This document shows positions 17,325-24,001 of a stretch of DNA of 25,261 nucleotides, one piece after another. Position 1 is the first letter of the stretch. Each line of letters opens with the position of its first letter. The stretch is from Sva-25 sp039714995 (GTDB lineage Bacteria > Pseudomonadota > Gammaproteobacteria > Chromatiales > Chromatiaceae), in the NCBI GenBank assembly GCA_039714995.1, contig JBDLII010000010.1, positions 1 to 25,261 of the forward strand, written 5' to 3'. Under the pieces are notes generated by a model. It ran no database searches, was not told where the DNA came from, and saw only the letters and a program-made list of their open reading frames with translations. A program made the translations under genes and the position numbers.

Positions 17325-17366
17325 ATGAATTCTATTAACTGGGTGCAGGAGAGAAAAAATGTTTGA
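17325..17366 (+). CDS. Possible 13-residue leader peptide overlapping the ftsZ start
   Basis: An ATG at 17325 opens MNSINWVQERKNV and stops at TGA 17364-17366, just after the ftsZ ATG (17359) in another frame. A strong TTGGAGG lies at 17306-17312, but 12 bases separate it from this ATG, which is longer than usual. Ribosomes finishing this frame would stop on the ftsZ start, so translational coupling is conceivable. It may also be chance; conservation is untested. Confidence 0.25.
   Translation: MNSINWVQERKNV
17347..17353 (+). promoter_or_regulatory. ftsZ ribosome binding site
   Basis: AGGAGAG ends 5 bases before the ATG at 17359. It is one of the clearest Shine-Dalgarno sequences in the window. 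Most cluster genes instead rely on stop/start overlap. This fits the high expression required of FtsZ and its apparent independence from upstream translation. Confidence 0.8.
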
Positions 17367-18567
17367 AATAGTCGATAACTATACACAAGACGCAGTCATC
17401 AAGGTCATTGGCGTAGGAGGCGGAGGCGGCAATGCCGTGAGCCACATGCTGGAGGAGAACCTTGAGGGCGTTGATTTTGTTTGTGCGAATACCGACGTGC
17501 AGGCGCTCAACAAGTGTGGCGTGTCCACGCTGCTGCCAATCGGTTCGGAGCTGACCAAGGGGTTGGGCGCGGGAGCCAATCCGCAGGTTGGCCAGCAGGC
17601 TGCGCTGGAGGACCGGGAGCGCATTCAGGAGCAGCTGCATGGCGCCGATATGGTCTTTATTACTGCCGGAATGGGTGGTGGCACCGGCACCGGCGCCGCA
17701 CCTGTGGTCGCCGAGATCTCGAAGGAGCTGGGTATCCTGACGGTTGCAGTGGTCACAAAGCCCTTCCGTTTCGAGGGTGGGCGCCGCCAGCAGGCTGCGG
17801 ATCAAGGGATCAGGGCGTTGCGTGAATCCGTCGATTCACTGATTACCATTCCAAATGACAAGTTGGTGCCGGTGCTTGGCTCGAACATGACACTGCTCGA
17901 TGCCTTCAAGGCAGCCAATGATGTATTGCTGAATGCGGTGCAGGGCATCTCGGAGCTGATTACCAAGCCCGGGCTGATCAATGTCGATTTCGCCGATGTC
18001 CGCACCGTCATGGCGGAGATGGGTCTGGCGATGATGGGCAGCGGCAGTGCGGTTGGCGAGGAGCGTGCGCGGGAGGCGGCGGAAACCGCCCTGCAGAGTC
18101 CGTTGCTGGAGGATGTCAATCTGACCGGCGCCAAGGGTATTCTCGTCAATATTACCGCCGGTATGGATATGTCCATCGGTGAGTTTGATGAGGTTGGCTC
18201 CACTGTCAGAGACTATGCGGACGATGATGCTACTGTAGTGGTAGGCACCGTCATCGATGCGGATATGCGGGATGAGTTGAAGGTGACCGTCGTGGCGACC
18301 GGAATTGGCGGTGAGGAGGAGAAGAAGACTCGGCCGGCTGTACGCAAGCCGGAGATGGAGGTTGTCAAGGCGGCAAAGGTCGTTGGCAGTGATGTCGTCA
18401 ATGGAGACGCAGCGTCATCGTCAAAATCCCCTGCCGGATATGGTGAGTATGACAATCCGACTGTTATCCGCAAGGGCGCCAAGGCGGCTGTCCAGGATGA
18501 GGCCAGGGCCAACACAGGCATGGATTACCTTGATATTCCGGCGTTTCTGAGGAAACAGAATGATTAA
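17359..18567 (+). CDS. ftsZ: Cell division GTPase FtsZ
   Basis: FtsZ is the tubulin homologue that assembles the cytokinetic ring. The 402-residue protein has the nucleotide-binding start IKVIGVGGGGGNAV (14-27), the tubulin signature GGGTGTG (106-112) and the T7 synergy loop NVDFADV (208-214), which completes GTP hydrolysis in the neighbouring subunit. A variable linker (about 320-385) is followed by the conserved C-terminal peptide DYLDIPAFLRKQ, the binding site for FtsA and ZipA. A strong ribosome site precedes it. The 225-base upstream spacer carries hairpins, and 142 bases separate it from lpxC, so both ends may have extra promoters or processing sites. Confidence 0.99.
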   Translation: MFEIVDNYTQDAVIKVIGVGGGGGNAVSHMLEENLEGVDFVCANTDVQALNKCGVSTLLPIGSELTKGLGAGANPQVGQQAALEDRERIQEQLHGADMVFITAGMGGGTGTGAAPVVAEISKELGILTVAVVTKPFRFEGGRRQQAADQGIRALRESVDSLITIPNDKLVPVLGSNMTLLDAFKAANDVLLNAVQGISELITKPGLINVDFADVRTVMAEMGLAMMGSGSAVGEERAREAAETALQSPLLEDVNLTGAKGILVNITAGMDMSIGEFDEVGSTVRDYADDDATVVVGTVIDADMRDELKVTVVATGIGGEEEKKTRPAVRKPEMEVVKAAKVVGSDVVNGDAASSSKSPAGYGEYDNPTVIRKGAKAAVQDEARANTGMDYLDIPAFLRKQND

Positions 18568-18580
18568 ATGACGATAGATC

Positions 18581-18609
18581 TTGCAAATATCGCCATTTTA
18601 TTGTTCAAT
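18581..18609 (+). promoter_or_regulatory. Candidate lpxC promoter
   Basis: TTGCAA (18581-18586) and TTCAAT (18604-18609) are 17 bases apart, each 4/6 to consensus, with a predicted start near 18616. An alternative pair is TTGTTC (18601-18606) and TAATAT (18624-18629), also 17 bases apart. Both readings place the 22-bp palindrome across core promoter or start-site bases. Confidence 0.35.
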
Positions 18610-18629
18610 ATTAGGGAATTCCCTAATAT
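18608..18629. promoter_or_regulatory. Perfect 22-bp palindrome between ftsZ and lpxC
   Basis: The half-site ATATTAGGGAA (18608-18618) is followed without a gap by its exact reverse complement (18619-18629). A perfect dyad of this length with no loop and no T-tract is unlikely to be a terminator. It looks like an operator for a dimeric regulator acting on lpxC. I cannot name the regulator. Confidence 0.6.
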
Positions 18630-18709
18630 AGAGGAGAAGTCTGTCCGGAGATGAGCTGAATCGGCTTGATGTGGACAGGTTTGGCCTCGAATCCTGATAG
18701 AGACGGCTG

Positions 18710-19624
18710 ATGATTAAACAGCGCACCCTGAAAAACAGCATCAAGGCGACCGGTATCGGACTGCATACCGGAGACAAGGTACTGCTGACTCTGCGCCCTG
18801 CTGCAGCGAATACAGGTATCGTATTCCGCCGCATTGATCTTGATTCTCCCGTCGAGATTGAAGCCAGGGCCGGGAATGTCGGTGATACCAGTCTCTCGAC
18901 AACATTGGTGAAAGGTGAGGTGCGGGTCTCCACGGTGGAGCACCTGCTCTCAGCCTTTGCCGGTCTTGGCGTCGACAATGCCTATGTCGATGTCAGTGCG
19001 CCCGAAGTTCCCATCATGGATGGCAGCGCCGCGCCTTTTGTGTTTTTAATCCAGTCCGCCGGAATCATCGAACAGCATGCTGCGAAGCGCTTCGTCAGGA
19101 TTCTCGAGCCCATCGAGGTCAATGACGGCGACAAGAAGGCGGCCTTTGTTCCATTTGATGGCTTCAAAATGAGCTTCGGCATCGAGTTCGATCATCCGGC
19201 GTTCATCGACCGTCCCAAGACTTCGGTCATCGACTTCTCATCCACCTCCTTTGTGCGTGAGGTGAGTCGTGCGCGGACTTTCGGTTTTCTCAACGAGATC
19301 GAGATGCTGCGCGAGAACAATCTTGCGCTTGGCGGGAGCCTGGACAATGCGGTTGTTGTTGATGACTACCGGGTCATGAATGAAGACGGACTGCGTTATG
19401 AAGACGAGTTCGTCAAGCACAAGATTCTGGATGCCGTTGGGGATCTCTATCTGCTCGGCCACAGCCTGATTGGCGCCTACCACGGCTTCAAGTCAGGACA
19501 TGCGCTCAATAACCAGTTGTTGCATGCCCTGCTGGCAAATCAATCCGCCTGGGAAGAGGTGGTTTTTGAAGAGCAGGACGGAGCGCCTATCTCCTACATG
19601 CAGGCTGCCAAAGTTACTGCCTGA
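18710..19624 (+). CDS. lpxC: UDP-3-O-acyl-N-acetylglucosamine deacetylase LpxC
   Basis: LpxC is the zinc-dependent cytoplasmic enzyme that commits UDP-GlcNAc to lipid A. The 304-residue protein matches the usual length (305 in E. coli). Zinc ligands fit H78 (in VEHLLSAFAGLGVDN), H237 and D241 (in KHKILDAVGDL). E77 and H264 (in KSGHALNN) match the catalytic pair. All are offset by one from E. coli numbering. MDGSAAPF (103-110) is also conserved. The gene follows ftsZ after a 142-base spacer with a palindrome. It ends tail-to-tail with the next gene, overlapping it by 11 bases. Confidence 0.98.
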   Translation: MIKQRTLKNSIKATGIGLHTGDKVLLTLRPAAANTGIVFRRIDLDSPVEIEARAGNVGDTSLSTTLVKGEVRVSTVEHLLSAFAGLGVDNAYVDVSAPEVPIMDGSAAPFVFLIQSAGIIEQHAAKRFVRILEPIEVNDGDKKAAFVPFDGFKMSFGIEFDHPAFIDRPKTSVIDFSSTSFVREVSRARTFGFLNEIEMLRENNLALGGSLDNAVVVDDYRVMNEDGLRYEDEFVKHKILDAVGDLYLLGHSLIGAYHGFKSGHALNNQLLHALLANQSAWEEVVFEEQDGAPISYMQAAKVTA

Positions 19625-20039
19625 CGGCGTTTGCAAGACGCAGCAGGGCGGCCTTGAGTTTCTCGTCGGAAGTGCTCTCCGCTATCCTTGACAGGTGATT
19701 TGCGGCCTTGTCTGAGTGGCGGCGACGCGTCTCAGTGCGCTGCTGTTCAGGCTGGATAGTGGGTGGCGATATCCTGATTTTCACCTCGCTTGCATCTGCC
19801 TTTGCGGCTATCGCATCACTGAGATAGCTTATCCTGCTGGCCCACATCGGAGCATTGACGTAGAGCGTCAATACTTGACCCTCCTTGCGTACTGCTGTAA
19901 TATGCATTGATATTTCGCATGCAAATTGTTGCCGGATTTCCTGCAGCAGTCTCTCCTCCTCCCTGAACCTGTCATGCAGATTGGAGAGTTGATCGCTATG
20001 TTGCAGATAGCGGGAGATGGCTTGAGGACGTTTTGCCAC
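19614..20039 (-). CDS. dciA: DUF721 protein, probable replicative helicase loader DciA
   Basis: The 141-residue product resembles the DUF721 family, which includes DciA, the DnaB-helicase operator of bacteria that lack DnaC or DnaI. The core has the family pattern: an N-terminal helix, an LLQEIRQQF helix, then a beta strand pair with LTLYVNAPMWASRISYLS (about 57-74). There the W-A-x-x-I/L feature is typical. The C-terminal part (about 90-141) is charged and probably flexible. The start is GTG at 20039, with only a weak ribosome site. The gene converges on lpxC with an 11-base overlap and diverges from the M23 peptidase gene. In Pseudomonas a DUF721 gene also lies next to lpxC. The family call is good; the DciA function is inferred. 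Confidence 0.75.
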   Translation of the reverse strand: MAKRPQAISRYLQHSDQLSNLHDRFREEERLLQEIRQQFACEISMHITAVRKEGQVLTLYVNAPMWASRISYLSDAIAAKADASEVKIRISPPTIQPEQQRTETRRRHSDKAANHLSRIAESTSDEKLKAALLRLANAVRQ

Positions 20040-20091
20040 GTGTGAAGCTCTTTTGCGGTAGCCGACTCAGGCATTATTGAGGAAAAGCAGT

Positions 20092-21006
20092 ATGTTTTCA
20101 AGCTCGATACAGAGACAACCCTCGTTTGACAGGCTGGCAAAGCTGTTTGCCCTGTTGCTGTTTGCAGCACTGGTCTCCGCGGCCATGGCAGGCAGAATCG
20201 GCTATCAGCTTGGCTATCACAACGCTGATCTGTCGGCGGGCAGGGATGCTCAAATTGCATCACTGAGGGACATGCTGGATGCAGAACGTGATAATTTGCA
20301 ACAGGTAAAGGCAAAAAGCGAAGATGATCTCGATGCCCTGGCGATCAAGCTGGGGGCTTTGCAGGCGAAAGTGATACGCCTGGAGGCGATCGGCGAGCGC
20401 CTGGTTTCGGTTATCGATGTCGATATCGATAAAGAGACATTCAAGGAAAATCCCGCGATGGGAAGCGCCTCGGATGGTGAAGTTGGCCGCACCCAGTCAT
20501 CGGCTGACCTGCTTGCGGGCATTGACCGTCTGAGCAAAATGCTGGAGTCCCAGGACCTGCAGCTCACCATGCTTGAAACAGTGCTGACGGACCGGGATGT
20601 CAACAAGGAGATCAAGCCGTCGGGCATGCCGGTGAAGGGCTACATCTCCTCGGGATTTGGCGGCAGAATTCATCCGATATCAGGAAAATACAAGGGCCAC
20701 AAGGGCGTGGATATTCCAGGGAAAAGAGGCACCCGGATCAAGTCTGTTGCGGGCGGAGTCGTGATCAAGTCCGAGCGGGTTTCGGGGTATGGGAATCTGG
20801 TTGAGGTCAAACACGCCGACGGTCTGAGCACCGTCTACGCCCACAACAAGAAAAATCTTGTCAGCAAGGGCGACATCATTGAAAAAGGCGGGACTGTTGC
20901 GCTGCTTGGCAATACCGGCCGCTCAACCGGACCGCATGTGCATTTTGAAGTGCGCAAGGATGGCGAGGCAGTCAACCCGATGCGTTTCATCAACGCGATC
21001 AACTAA
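20092..21006 (+). CDS. Membrane-anchored M23 (LytM) family peptidase
   Basis: From ATG 20092 the product has 304 residues. A short cytoplasmic tail is followed by one membrane helix at about 17-36 and a periplasmic coiled coil at about 50-105 and 138-165. A C-terminal LytM domain begins at about 180. The zinc motifs are intact: H203 and D207 in GHKGVDI, and H282 and H284 in PHVHFEV. SSGFGGRIHPISG (186-198) and TVYAHN (247-252) are also typical, so it is likely an active peptidoglycan endopeptidase, not a degenerate NlpD/EnvC-type activator. GAGGAAAA at 20079-20086 supports this ATG over an in-frame TTG at 20077. It resembles the peptidase encoded beside lpxC and DUF721 in Pseudomonas. Confidence 0.9.
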   Translation: MFSSSIQRQPSFDRLAKLFALLLFAALVSAAMAGRIGYQLGYHNADLSAGRDAQIASLRDMLDAERDNLQQVKAKSEDDLDALAIKLGALQAKVIRLEAIGERLVSVIDVDIDKETFKENPAMGSASDGEVGRTQSSADLLAGIDRLSKMLESQDLQLTMLETVLTDRDVNKEIKPSGMPVKGYISSGFGGRIHPISGKYKGHKGVDIPGKRGTRIKSVAGGVVIKSERVSGYGNLVEVKHADGLSTVYAHNKKNLVSKGDIIEKGGTVALLGNTGRSTGPHVHFEVRKDGEAVNPMRFINAIN

Positions 21007-21045
21007 AACCCCTGCTCTTCTCTCGCTGCAGGGTGGTTGTTGCGG

Positions 21046-21073
21046 AAAAAACTTTCTGGAAAGCTCTGAATAA
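21046..21073. repeat. Short copy (C) of the dispersed repeat
   Basis: The stretch from AAAAAACTTTCTGGAA to GCTCTGAATAA aligns without gaps to 25025-25052, with about 20 of 27 positions identical and a shared core of GCTCTGAAT preceded by GGAA. It lies between the M23 gene and bamE and covers the end of the hairpin described for bamE. Confidence 0.45.
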
Positions 21074-21099
21074 TGGTGAGCGCAGCGATTCGTCCAGAA
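21046..21099 (-). terminator. Possible terminator of bamE
   Basis: Reading the minus strand past the bamE stop, TTCTGGA (21099-21093) can pair with TCCAGAA (21060-21054). Two bases later six T residues follow (21051-21046). The 7-bp stem has a long 32-base loop, so it would be a weak intrinsic terminator. The convergent M23 transcript would read a run of A here instead. Confidence 0.4.
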
Positions 21100-21108
21100 T
21101 TTCCTTCT

Positions 21109-21585
21109 CTAGTCGATGACATCCCCGACTTTATCCAGGGTGCGCTGAAAAAGTCCTTTCCCCTTGTGGTCAGGAACTGAAACAACGATGCGTTCGTTTT
21201 CATCGTCGATCTTCTCATCCGCTTCATAATCGCCTTCAACACGATCCAGTATTCCATCATCGCTGAAGTAGAGCGTCAGGTTCTTTTGCACCAGCTCCTC
21301 GCCGGGGATTTGCAGCCAGTAGATGTAATCCCAGCGTTGCTGATGAAAGACGTCGATAAAGGAGGGTGTGCCCAGCGCCAGGCGCACCTCTTCCATTGAC
21401 ATGCCGGGTTCCACTTTTTCCAGCGCTTCGCTGTTGAGGATGTTGCCCTGCTGGATCGTCTGCTTGTGTACGAAGGAGATCTTTGAAAAAGGTTTCTGGG
21501 CCACGCCTTTGACAACCTTCTCTGAAGTTGCACAGCCGCCGGTCAGCAGCCCTGCTGTAATGATGGAGATGAGGTGCCTGTGCAT
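21109..21585 (-). CDS. bamE: Outer-membrane assembly lipoprotein BamE (SmpA/OmlA)
   Basis: BamE is a small lipoprotein of the BAM complex that inserts beta-barrel proteins into the outer membrane. From ATG 21585 the product has 158 residues. It has a short signal peptide and a lipobox-like TGGC giving Cys18 as the lipidation site. The BamE core follows: QGNILNSEALEKVEPGMSMEEVRLALGTPSFID, then FHQQRWDYIYWL (each stretch conserved in the family). The C-terminal tail is acidic. Longer versions of the frame upstream of 21585 would bury the signal peptide and are unlikely. The gene is divergent from fur, an arrangement known in Pseudomonas (fur-omlA). Confidence 0.93.
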   Translation of the reverse strand: MHRHLISIITAGLLTGGCATSEKVVKGVAQKPFSKISFVHKQTIQQGNILNSEALEKVEPGMSMEEVRLALGTPSFIDVFHQQRWDYIYWLQIPGEELVQKNLTLYFSDDGILDRVEGDYEADEKIDDENERIVVSVPDHKGKGLFQRTLDKVGDVID

Positions 21586-21619
21586 AATTAGGTACTGATT
21601 TTCATCTGCAAAGGCTGCT

Positions 21620-21625
21620 ATTATA
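21620..21625 (-). promoter_or_regulatory. bamE -10 element
   Basis: On the minus strand a perfect TATAAT lies 35 bases upstream of the bamE ATG, predicting a start near 21613. No good -35 occurs at 16-18 bases. TTGGCG is 14 bases and TTGCCC 20 bases away. The element may need an activator or may use one of these imperfect spacings. Confidence 0.45.
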
Positions 21626-21695
21626 CAGCAATCAGAGATCGCCAAGGGCAACTTCTCTATCACTCTGCGCATTGCTATGGGGTGTTGAGTTATTA

Positions 21696-21804
21696 CTAGG
21701 GATCGCTGATACAATTATTAAGATGGGGGCTGGGAAAGAGCAGAGCAACGGCTCTTTACAAGTGATAGGCGGTATCCCTTTCCCCGTAGAAAAACTTGTA
21801 AGAA
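21696..21804. repeat. Dispersed repeat, copy A
   Basis: This 109-base block in the bamE-fur divergent spacer matches copy B (24928-25040) at both ends. On the left it shares CTAGGGA, CTGA and GATGGGGG in order. On the right, the 29 bases from CCCTT to GAA (21776-21804) are 25/29 identical, preceded in both by TGATAG. The middle differs but both copies are self-complementary. Here GGGAAAG (21732-21738) pairs with CTTTCCC (21778-21784), and AAAGAGC (21735-21741) with GCTCTTT (21751-21757). Confidence 0.65.
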
Positions 21805-21842
21805 GCACGCTGCGAAGCGCATAATATGAAGTTTCGTGCTTC
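21796..21842 (+). promoter_or_regulatory. Candidate fur promoter within an inverted repeat
   Basis: TTGTAA (21796-21801) and CATAAT (21820-21825) are 18 bases apart (4/6 and 5/6 to consensus), with a predicted start near 21832. GAAGCACG (21802-21809) and CGTGCTTC (21835-21842) form an 8-bp inverted repeat bracketing the -10. The -35 lies in the conserved right end of repeat copy A. No canonical Fur box is visible. Confidence 0.5.
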
Positions 21843-21863
21843 CATAACAGAGAACAGGATTCA

Positions 21864-22286
21864 ATGGATAACACTGATATTCGCCAGGCAGGACTCAAGG
21901 TCACTTTGCCACGACTCAAAATTCTTGAGATTCTTGAACGCAATCAACAGCGCCATTTGAGCGCCGAGGATGTCTACAGGATATTGCTCGAAAATGGTGA
22001 GGAGATTGGTCTCGCTACCGTCTACCGTGTGTTGACGCAGTTTGAGGCTGCCGGTCTGGTCAAGCGCCAGAATTTCGAGGGGACTACCTCGGTGTTCGAA
22101 CTGGATAGCGGTACGCACCATGACCACATCGTCTGTCTCGAATGTGGGCATGTCGAGGAGTTTGTCGATGAAACCATCGAGAAGTCCCAGAAAAGAGTCT
22201 CAAAAAAGCTGGGTTTTGAACTGGCCGAGCACTCCATGGTGCTGTATGGGCGCTGCATGAATGACAATTGTCCCCACCGCAAGTAA
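21864..22286 (+). CDS. fur: Ferric uptake regulator Fur
   Basis: Fur is the iron-responsive dimeric repressor of iron-uptake genes. The 140-residue product is close to family length (about 135-150). The winged-helix part contains LPRLKILEIL (15-24), HLSAEDVYRIL (31-41) and the recognition helix IGLATVYRVLTQFEAAG (48-64). The metal sites are intact: HHDH (85-88), CLEC (91-94) and a C-terminal CMNDNC (131-136). The His-His-Asp-His and CxxC layout fits Fur better than Zur or PerR, but metal choice cannot be proved from sequence. The gene diverges from bamE and converges on recN with 47 bases between the stops. Confidence 0.95.
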   Translation: MDNTDIRQAGLKVTLPRLKILEILERNQQRHLSAEDVYRILLENGEEIGLATVYRVLTQFEAAGLVKRQNFEGTTSVFELDSGTHHDHIVCLECGHVEEFVDETIEKSQKRVSKKLGFELAEHSMVLYGRCMNDNCPHRK

Positions 22287-22333
22287 AAATCCTGAGATGT
22301 GATAAGAGGAGTTTGAATTAGCCGGCAGAGGCT

Positions 22334-24001
22334 TTATTCTCCTGCTGACAACATCTCCCGGGCATGCTCACGGGTGCGTTGCGTCAACTCGACGCCGCCA
22401 AGCATACGCGCCACCTCATCAACCCTCTGCGTGTCATCGAGTGGCAGGATACGGGTTCGTGTTGCATCGTTGAGGCGCTGCTTCTCGACCAGCAGGTGAT
22501 GGTGCGCCTGCGCCGCCACCTGGGGAAGGTGGGTGACACACAGGACTTGCCGCTCCTCTCCAAGCTGGCGCAGCAGCTTGCCGACAATCTCTGCGACTCC
22601 GCCGCCGATACCGCTATCCACCTCATCAAAGATCAGCGTGGGTATCTTCCCCAGACCGATGGTTGCAACCTGTATGGCCAGGCTGATCCGGGAGAGTTCG
22701 CCGCCCGAGGCAGCCTTGCCGAGTGGCTGTTGCGGTTGTCCGGGATTGGCGCTGAAAAAGAATTCGATTGATTCGAGACCGTGTGCGCCTGGCTGCTGCT
22801 CCTCCAGTGCATGGAGTTTCACGCTGAAACGTCCATCAGGCATCGACAGCTGCCGCATCGTTGTTGAAACCCGCTGTGCCAGCGACTCCGCCGCCTTGCA
22901 TCTGGAGTGACTCACTTTGGCGGCAATTTTGCGCCACTGCCGGTTGGCGGTATCGATCTGCTGGTGCAGCGTCTCCAGCTGTTCACTGCTCTGCTGCAGC
23001 TCCGCCAACTGCTGCTGAAGATCACTGAGATGAGCGGGAAGCCCGGTCGGTTCGAGCCGATGTTTGCGCGCCACCAGCAGAATGTCGCTGAGGCGCTGAT
23101 CGACGAGACCTAGGCGCTCCGGATCCAGCTCGATGGCGTCAGCGTACTGGTGCAGGGATTGAGATGACTCTTCAATCTCGATCGCAGCACTCTGCAGCAT
23201 CTCCAGACTGTCTGCCGGCAGTGTGTCGATGTCATGCAACTCTTCAAGAATCGCAAGGCTGCGTTGCAGCAGCTGTGCAGCGCCGTTGTCGCGATAGAGG
23301 ATTTCAAGCAGCTCTTCGCAGCGTTCGCGCAGCAGGCTGGCATTGCTGAGGCGGCGCTGTTCGGACTCGAGATCCTGCCACTCGTTCTCGGCCAGCGCCA
23401 GGTTCTCCAGCTCCTCAATCTGAAAGCGGAGGAGCTCGCTGCGCGTACGACGATCCTCCTCCTGTTGTTGCAGCAAGGAGAAGTCGCGTTTCGCCGTGCG
23501 CCATCGCTGCCACTGCAACTGCATCTTCTCCAGCAACTTGTCATTGCCGGCATAAGCATCGAGGAGCGCACGCTGATAGGGAGTTTTCAGCAGGGATTGG
23601 TGGGCATGCTGACCATGGATATCGACCAGCTTCTCGCCCAGTTGGACAAGTGATGCGAGGGTCACCGGCGTATTGTTGATAAATGCGCGGGAGCGCCCCC
23701 TGGCGCTCAGGACCCGGCGCACCAGGCAGTCGTCTCCCTCATCCAGCAGTTCATGCTCGCGCAGCCACTCTTGTGCCTCTTTGCTGTCAGCGAGATCGAA
23801 GACTGCTGTAACCTCGGCTTTTGCATGGCCGCTGCGAATCAGGCCGTTGTCGGCCTTGTCTCCAAGCGCCAGTCCCAGTGAGTCGATCAGGATGGATTTA
23901 CCGGCGCCAGTTTCACCGGTGAGGGCATTCATGCCAGCATCCAGTTCAAGTGACAGCTCCTCGATGGTCACAAGATGGCGGATGTGCACCGAGGTCAGCA
24001 C
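22334..24001 (-). CDS. recN: DNA repair protein RecN
   Basis: RecN is an SMC-like ATPase that acts early in double-strand-break repair and supports RecA. The 555-residue protein has the Walker A loop GETGAGKS (29-36) and a long central coiled coil with heptads (about 155-370). The C-terminal half has the ABC signature region ASGGELSRISLAIQ and Walker B LIFDEVDSGIGG (456-467), followed by CVTHLPQVAAQA. The length matches E. coli (553). The start is GTG at 24001, whose G is the last base of the nadK TAG, so the two genes are probably translationally coupled. It ends convergent with fur. Confidence 0.97.
   Translation of the reverse strand: MLTSVHIRHLVTIEELSLELDAGMNALTGETGAGKSILIDSLGLALGDKADNGLIRSGHAKAEVTAVFDLADSKEAQEWLREHELLDEGDDCLVRRVLSARGRSRAFINNTPVTLASLVQLGEKLVDIHGQHAHQSLLKTPYQRALLDAYAGNDKLLEKMQLQWQRWRTAKRDFSLLQQQEEDRRTRSELLRFQIEELENLALAENEWQDLESEQRRLSNASLLRERCEELLEILYRDNGAAQLLQRSLAILEELHDIDTLPADSLEMLQSAAIEIEESSQSLHQYADAIELDPERLGLVDQRLSDILLVARKHRLEPTGLPAHLSDLQQQLAELQQSSEQLETLHQQIDTANRQWRKIAAKVSHSRCKAAESLAQRVSTTMRQLSMPDGRFSVKLHALEEQQPGAHGLESIEFFFSANPGQPQQPLGKAASGGELSRISLAIQVATIGLGKIPTLIFDEVDSGIGGGVAEIVGKLLRQLGEERQVLCVTHLPQVAAQAHHHLLVEKQRLNDATRTRILPLDDTQRVDEVARMLGGVELTQRTREHAREMLSAGE

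Noticed and set aside
20077..20091. TTG start for the M23 peptidase
   Set aside because: The GAGGAAAA ribosome site at 20079-20086 overlaps this codon and is correctly spaced for the ATG at 20092.
21010..21033. Terminator for the M23 gene (CCCTGC / GCAGGG)
   Set aside because: Only a 6-bp stem and no T-tract. Possible, but too weak to list as a feature.
21586..21714. N-terminal extension of bamE to 21714
   Set aside because: It would put 43 residues before the signal peptide and lipobox. The perfect TATAAT at 21620-21625 also lies inside that extension.
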